A stretch of DNA of 42,680 nucleotides from a bacterium (lineage in GTDB: Bacteria; Myxococcota_A; UBA9160; UBA6930), in NCBI GenBank assembly GCA_024228115.1, contig JAAETT010000128.1, forward strand, positions 1 to 42,680. Direction: 5' to 3'. The stretch's first letter is position 1. Each line of letters opens with the position of its first letter. Of the stretch, positions 39,090 to 42,680 are shown one piece after another. The translations under genes and the position numbers were made by a program. The notes under the pieces are model-generated. The model was not told the origin of the DNA. It saw only the letters and a program-made list of their open reading frames with translations, and ran no database searches.

Positions 39090-41444
39090 ATGAACGACGT
39101 TGCCCAGGTCGATCCCTCCGTCTCGAAGACGCCGCTTCCGCTCGATGCGAAGGGCCTCTCCACCGTCTGCGTCCTGTGCAGCCACAACTGCGGGATCCAG
39201 ATCGATGTGAAGGGAGGGAAGATCGAGAAGGTCCGGGCCGACGAGACGAACCCGATCTCCAAGGGCTACATCTGCAACAAGGGCTTCAGTGTCGCGCGCT
39301 ACGCGCACCATGAGCAGCGCACCCAGCATCCGCTGCGACGCCGCGCGGACGGTTCCTTCGAGCGCATCGATTGGGATACGGCGATCCGCGAGATCGGCGA
39401 GAAGCTCTCCACCATCCGGGAGGAGCACTCGCCGCGGGCCATTGCCCTGGCGGGTGTCGGGGGCCAGGCCAATCACATGGATGGCAACTACGCGTTGTCG
39501 TTCCTGAGCGGGTTGGGTTCACCCTGGTGGTTCAACGCGTTGGGCCAGGAAAAGACGCAACACTTCCTGGTCGACCAGTGGATGTTCGACTCGCCGCCGC
39601 AGAACTGGTTCCACCCCGATATCGAGAACACGAAGCTGTTGCTCGCGTTGGGGACGAACCCCCGGATCTCGAATCGTGGGCATAATGCCAACGACACCTT
39701 CAAGCGTTTCTCGGAGAACCCGGACCAACGCATGATCGTCGTGGACCCGAGGGAGACCGAGACCACCCGTCAAGCAGATCGCCATCTCAAGACGAAGCCC
39801 GGAAGCGACGCTTTTCTCCTGCTCGGGATCGCCGCGACGCTGACGACCAGTGAAGGGTTGGCCGATGCGGCATTCATCCAGGCCCACACCAGGGATTTCG
39901 ACGTCCTGCAGAAGAGCCTGGCCGAGGTCGACGTCGCTGAGATGGCCGAGCGTAGTGGCATCACGCTGGATGAGCTGCAGGGCGTGACCCAGGAGCTGGC
40001 CAGCTCCGATTCGGCCGCGATCATGTTCGATCTGGCCGTCGAGCAGCTGCCCCACTCAACGCTGATCTCGTATCTGATCCGGGTGATCTCTTCCCTTACC
40101 GGAAACGCGGTTCAACCGGGTGGGAACCTCTTCATGGAAACCCAGGCGCCGCCCGAGTGGAGCCCGAAACGTTGGGCGCCGCTTCCGGCCACCCGCGAAG
40201 CGGGGATACGGGGCATTGCCGCAATCGGCGGTTTCCCGATGTACTCACCGACGCTGCTCTCGGAGGAGATCACGGTCGACCATCCGGAGCGCATTCGCGG
40301 GCTCATCGTGGAGGGAGCCAATCCGATCCTCTCGTACTCGGACGCAAACGCATTTCGAGAGGCGCGCAAACAGCTCGATCTCCTGGTCGTGATCGACCCG
40401 GCCATGACCGAAACGGCCCTGCTGGCGGACTACGTGTTGCCGACGCCGTGTGGGTACGAAAAATGGGAGACATCGGGCTTTCCGCGCTCGTCGTCCTCGG
40501 TCTTCCTCCAACTGCGGCCGCCGATCATCCCGGGACCCGAGGAAGCGCTGCCCGAGCCCGAGATCTACGTCCGGCTGGCCGAGGCGATGGGTCTCGTCCG
40601 GGAGGTCCCGGCGGAACTCTGCGAGCTGGCCCCGGCCGGAACTACGGCCGAGGGTGCCGCTGCGATCTTCGGGAAGGTGCAGGAGCTGGCGACGAGCCGC
40701 ACCGAGATCCTTTTCTGGGGTTACCGCAGTCTCGGGGCAGAGCTGGCAGCGCCCTCCTTGATCGCGATCTGGGTGACGGCTCTGCAGAATGCCTTCGGCC
40801 GGCGCGATTCCGTCGTGCGCAGCTTCGGTGAAACCTGGAAGGACGTCGGGCCGTTCGAGTTGGCGATGGAGATCTATCGCAGGGTGCTGGAGCATCCGGA
40901 AGGCGTCGAGATCGCCCGTACGGTTCCGGCGGGCGAGGCGTTCGACGCATGCGTCGGTTGGGAAGACAAGAAGATCCGTCTGGCGCCCGAGGACATGCTG
41001 CCCGAGATCGCTCGTGCGATCGACACACCGCTGCCGACCGACCCGGAATACCCCATGGTGCTGGCGAGCGGTCTACGCACGAGATGGAATTGCAACACGG
41101 TCCAGCGCGATCCGAAATGGCGAAAGGGCCGCGGCCCTCATTGCTCGTTGCACCTGGCTCCTGCAGATGCGGCGCGGCTCGGCATCGAGGAAGGCGAGCA
41201 GGTACGGCTTGCGACGAAGCGGGGGGCCGTCGAACTGCCTGCGGCCGTGGACGACCGGCTCCAGGCGGGCCATGTGTGGGTCCCGAATGGCTTCGGCATG
41301 GCATACCCGAGTGGGCCCGGCGGTGAGTTGGAGGTTCAGGGTGCCAACTTGAACGAAATCTCGGATGCAGCCGACCGGGATCCGATCACGGGCTGCCCCC
41401 ATCACAAGTACACCCTTTGTCGCGTGGAGAAAGCTGCAGCGTGA
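39090..41444 (+). CDS. Molybdopterin-dependent oxidoreductase (DMSO reductase/formate dehydrogenase superfamily)
   Basis: A 784-aa protein. An N-terminal 4Fe-4S domain has Cys27, Cys30, Cys34 and Cys62 (VCVLCSHNCGIQI, GYICNKG). The bis-MGD fold includes GVGGQANHMDGNYALSFL, LALGTNPRISNRGHNANDTF, VVDPRETETTRQADRHL, and the C-terminal MoCo-binding domain with HCSLHLAPADAARLGIEEGE and WVPNGFGMAYPSG. The region that normally provides a Cys, Sec or Ser Mo ligand (near ALGQEKTQHFLVDQWMF) has no obvious Cys; the ligand cannot be assigned. No Tat signal is visible, so it may be cytoplasmic. ATG 39090 has AGGA upstream. It overlaps the LLM oxidoreductase by 4 nt, so the two should act on the same pathway, but the substrate is unknown. 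Confidence 0.88.
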   Translation: MNDVAQVDPSVSKTPLPLDAKGLSTVCVLCSHNCGIQIDVKGGKIEKVRADETNPISKGYICNKGFSVARYAHHEQRTQHPLRRRADGSFERIDWDTAIREIGEKLSTIREEHSPRAIALAGVGGQANHMDGNYALSFLSGLGSPWWFNALGQEKTQHFLVDQWMFDSPPQNWFHPDIENTKLLLALGTNPRISNRGHNANDTFKRFSENPDQRMIVVDPRETETTRQADRHLKTKPGSDAFLLLGIAATLTTSEGLADAAFIQAHTRDFDVLQKSLAEVDVAEMAERSGITLDELQGVTQELASSDSAAIMFDLAVEQLPHSTLISYLIRVISSLTGNAVQPGGNLFMETQAPPEWSPKRWAPLPATREAGIRGIAAIGGFPMYSPTLLSEEITVDHPERIRGLIVEGANPILSYSDANAFREARKQLDLLVVIDPAMTETALLADYVLPTPCGYEKWETSGFPRSSSSVFLQLRPPIIPGPEEALPEPEIYVRLAEAMGLVREVPAELCELAPAGTTAEGAAAIFGKVQELATSRTEILFWGYRSLGAELAAPSLIAIWVTALQNAFGRRDSVVRSFGETWKDVGPFELAMEIYRRVLEHPEGVEIARTVPAGEAFDACVGWEDKKIRLAPEDMLPEIARAIDTPLPTDPEYPMVLASGLRTRWNCNTVQRDPKWRKGRGPHCSLHLAPADAARLGIEEGEQVRLATKRGAVELPAAVDDRLQAGHVWVPNGFGMAYPSGPGGELEVQGANLNEISDAADRDPITGCPHHKYTLCRVEKAAA

Positions 41445-42487
41445 AGACGGCCATCGGCGCAGGGGGCGCAGGCTCCGGCGGGAAGCGGGATTTCGATCGC
41501 ACGGTGGCCTTCGCCGTGGAGGCGGAGAAGCTCGGGGTCGATCAGGCGTGGACAGCGGAGGCCTGGGGCCTCGATGCGGTCAGTACGCTGGCCTTTCTGG
41601 CAGGCCACGTGAAGCGTATGACACTTGGCACGGGAATCATGCAGGTGAGTGCGCGGGCGCCTAGCATGACGGCCATGACGGCGCTGAGCATGGCCGCATT
41701 GACGGGGGATCGTTTCATCCTCGGTCTCGGCAACTCCGGGCCGCAGGTCGTGGAGGGCTTGCAGGGCGAACGCTTCTACAAGCCCCTCTCCCGGATGCGC
41801 GAGGTGATCGAAATCGTGCGCATGGCTTGCCGCGGAGAAAAGCTGGAGCACCAGGGTGAGCACTACGTGTTGCCGCGTCCGGGAGGCGAGGGCAAGGCAT
41901 TGCGGATCTCCCAGCCACCGAACGAGAACCTGCCGATCTGGTTGGCCACGCTCTCGCCGCGAGCCCTGGCGCTGACCGGTGAATTGGCGGATGGCTGGCT
42001 CGGTACCTCTTTCGTTCCGGAGCGCGCCGAAGCCCATCTGGAACATCTGCGTCGCGGCGCGGAGAAGGCGGGGCGGAGCCTCGACGATCTGACGCTATGC
42101 GTCGGTGCAGCAGTGGCCTTCACCGACGATCCCGCGCCTTTCGTGCAGCGGGCGAAGCCGCAGATGGCATTCACCCTTGGCGCGATGGGTTCCGCAAAGA
42201 CGAATTTCTACAACGACGCCTACAAGCGCAGTGGCTTCGAGGATGCGGCCAACGAGGTCCAGCAGCTCTGGGTGGCCGGAAAGCGCGAAGAAGCGGCCAA
42301 GGCCGTTCCCGACGCCATGATCGAGCAGACGTGCTTGTTCGGAAACGAAGCGCATGTGGCCGAGCGCATCGCCTTGTATCGAAAGGCCGGAATCGGCGTC
42401 TTGCGCCTCGACCCTCATGGCGAAACTGCCGGCGACAAGCTCGACACCCTGGGCCGAGCCGTCGATCTCGTGGGTTCAGCCGGCTAG
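41441..42487 (+). CDS. LLM class (luciferase-like monooxygenase) flavin-dependent oxidoreductase
   Basis: A 348-aa TIM-barrel enzyme of the bacterial luciferase/F420-dependent LLM group. Blocks: AEKLGVDQAWTAEAWGLDAVSTLAFLAG, KRMTLGTGIMQVSARAPSMTAMTALSMAALTGDRFILGLGNSGPQVVEG, PLSRMREVIEIVRM, and PIWLATLSPRALALTGELADGWLGTSF. The GTG start at 41441 overlaps the stop of the molybdopterin oxidoreductase. The flavin could be FMN or F420; the sequence does not settle it and no F420 synthesis genes are nearby. The C-terminus (DLVGSAG then TAG) is the first of three 29-bp tandem copies. Cytoplasmic. Confidence 0.9.
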   Translation: MKTAIGAGGAGSGGKRDFDRTVAFAVEAEKLGVDQAWTAEAWGLDAVSTLAFLAGHVKRMTLGTGIMQVSARAPSMTAMTALSMAALTGDRFILGLGNSGPQVVEGLQGERFYKPLSRMREVIEIVRMACRGEKLEHQGEHYVLPRPGGEGKALRISQPPNENLPIWLATLSPRALALTGELADGWLGTSFVPERAEAHLEHLRRGAEKAGRSLDDLTLCVGAAVAFTDDPAPFVQRAKPQMAFTLGAMGSAKTNFYNDAYKRSGFEDAANEVQQLWVAGKREEAAKAVPDAMIEQTCLFGNEAHVAERIALYRKAGIGVLRLDPHGETAGDKLDTLGRAVDLVGSAG

Positions 42488-42547
42488 CCGTCGAACGCGT
42501 GGGCTCTGCCGGTTAGCCGTCGAGTTCGTAGGCTCTGCCGGCTAGCC
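42461..42547 (+). repeat. Three tandem 29-bp copies of the LLM gene's 3' end
   Basis: Units at 42461-42489, 42490-42518 and 42519-42547 follow GTCGA-N4-GTRGG-N-TC-N-GCCGG-Y-TAGCC. Each contains the stop TAG. Because 29 is not a multiple of three, copy 1 ends the gene's own frame (VDLVGSAG, stop at 42487), and copies 2 and 3 offer VERVGSAG and VEFVGSAG with stops at 42516 and 42545 in the two other frames. There are no spacers, so this is not CRISPR. Confidence 0.92.
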
Positions 42548-42591
42548 CCAATCCGTCATTGGATCCGGGCCCCTGAGGGTATCGGTCCGGG

Positions 42592-42680
42592 TCAGGCGGC
42601 GAGTTGTTCGATGGCCCGATTGAATCGTTGGCGGGTGGAGGCCTCGGCAGCGATCCGCAGCTCGGCGCGCCCCTGAGGCC
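42592..42680 (-). CDS. 3' end of an unidentified minus-strand gene (partial)
   Basis: An open frame enters from the right edge and stops at 42592 (TGA on the minus strand). Its visible C-terminus is PQGRAELRIAAEASTRQRF followed by NRAIEQLAA. The amphipathic, charged helix with good coding character suggests a real protein end rather than a chance frame, but 28 residues are too few to name a family. It is convergent with the LLM gene, with the third 29-bp repeat between them. Confidence 0.45.
   Translation of the reverse strand, partial: PQGRAELRIAAEASTRQRFNRAIEQLAA

Noticed and set aside
42461-42547. CRISPR array
   Set aside because: The three 29-bp units abut without spacers and the first is inside a coding sequence.
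42548-42562. Terminator after the LLM gene
   Set aside because: CCAAT/ATTGG is only five base pairs and no T-tract follows.

Overview
The window is a gene-dense, high-GC stretch of a Gram-negative bacterial chromosome. Outer-membrane machinery (a TonB-dependent receptor, a LysM lipoprotein, secreted multidomain proteins), many GTG starts and many 4-nt stop/start overlaps fit this. The gene mix includes wax-ester/diacylglycerol acyltransferases, an Atu-type acyl-CoA carboxylase operon, an LLM-class flavin oxidoreductase, a selenocysteine glutathione peroxidase and an octaheme cytochrome. It resembles environmental delta-proteobacterial lineages (Myxococcota, Desulfobacterota or Binatota-like), but this placement is inference from gene content only. 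No rRNA, tRNA, CRISPR array or prophage was seen, and no gene-free stretch exceeds 300 bases.

Region 1 (1-9341) is mostly metabolic. It begins with the probable 5' end of an IS630-type transposase at the left edge. Then come a nitronate monooxygenase-like flavoprotein, a DUF2332 protein and TrmL. On the minus strand lie a frameshifted haloalkane dehalogenase and a translationally coupled pair: a GCS2-type carboxylate-amine ligase and an AstE/AspA-type zinc deacylase. An HxlR regulator diverges from a carboxymuconolactone decarboxylase-like gene across a palindrome. MtfA peptidase, a small membrane protein and an orphan DsbD-alpha-like domain follow.

Region 2 (9481-15480) is a tight operon: carboxyltransferase, biotin carboxylase/BCCP, AtuA-like protein and TetR regulator. 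All three junctions are 4-nt overlaps. It suggests catabolism of a branched or terpenoid acyl-CoA (methylcrotonyl- or geranyl-CoA type).

Region 3 (15500-25080) holds surface and exported proteins. A 1238-aa secreted protein with a degenerate subtilase domain and eight FG-GAP/VCBS-like repeats has a C12 tract just before its ribosome binding site. Convergent to it, with stop codons overlapping in one CTAG, is a TonB-dependent receptor. An octaheme cytochrome with HEAT and TPR repeats is encoded upstream of the receptor in the same operon. A DUF5655 remnant and a LysM lipoprotein follow.

Region 4 (25083-39024) carries two WS/DGAT acyltransferases, an amidase, a glutathione peroxidase with an in-frame UGA (selenocysteine) and a bacterial SECIS hairpin, and a histone H1-like lysine-rich protein. 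It also has a PNPOx-type flavoprotein, a beta-lactamase-fold hydrolase, an exported D-aminoacylase-like amidohydrolase, a small membrane protein, HemN, a cupin, a pseudo-trypsin/VWA exported protein and a second HxlR regulator.

Region 5 (39025-42680) contains a molybdopterin oxidoreductase coupled by a 4-nt overlap to an LLM-class oxidoreductase. The 3' end of the latter is tandemly triplicated in 29-bp units that place the same terminal peptide and stop in all three frames. The 3' end of an unidentified minus-strand gene closes the window.

The strongest unusual signal is the selenocysteine glutathione peroxidase at 28076-28549. Next are the triplicated gene tail (42461-42547), the receptor/octaheme/pseudo-subtilase cluster and the two degenerate protease-like exported proteins.
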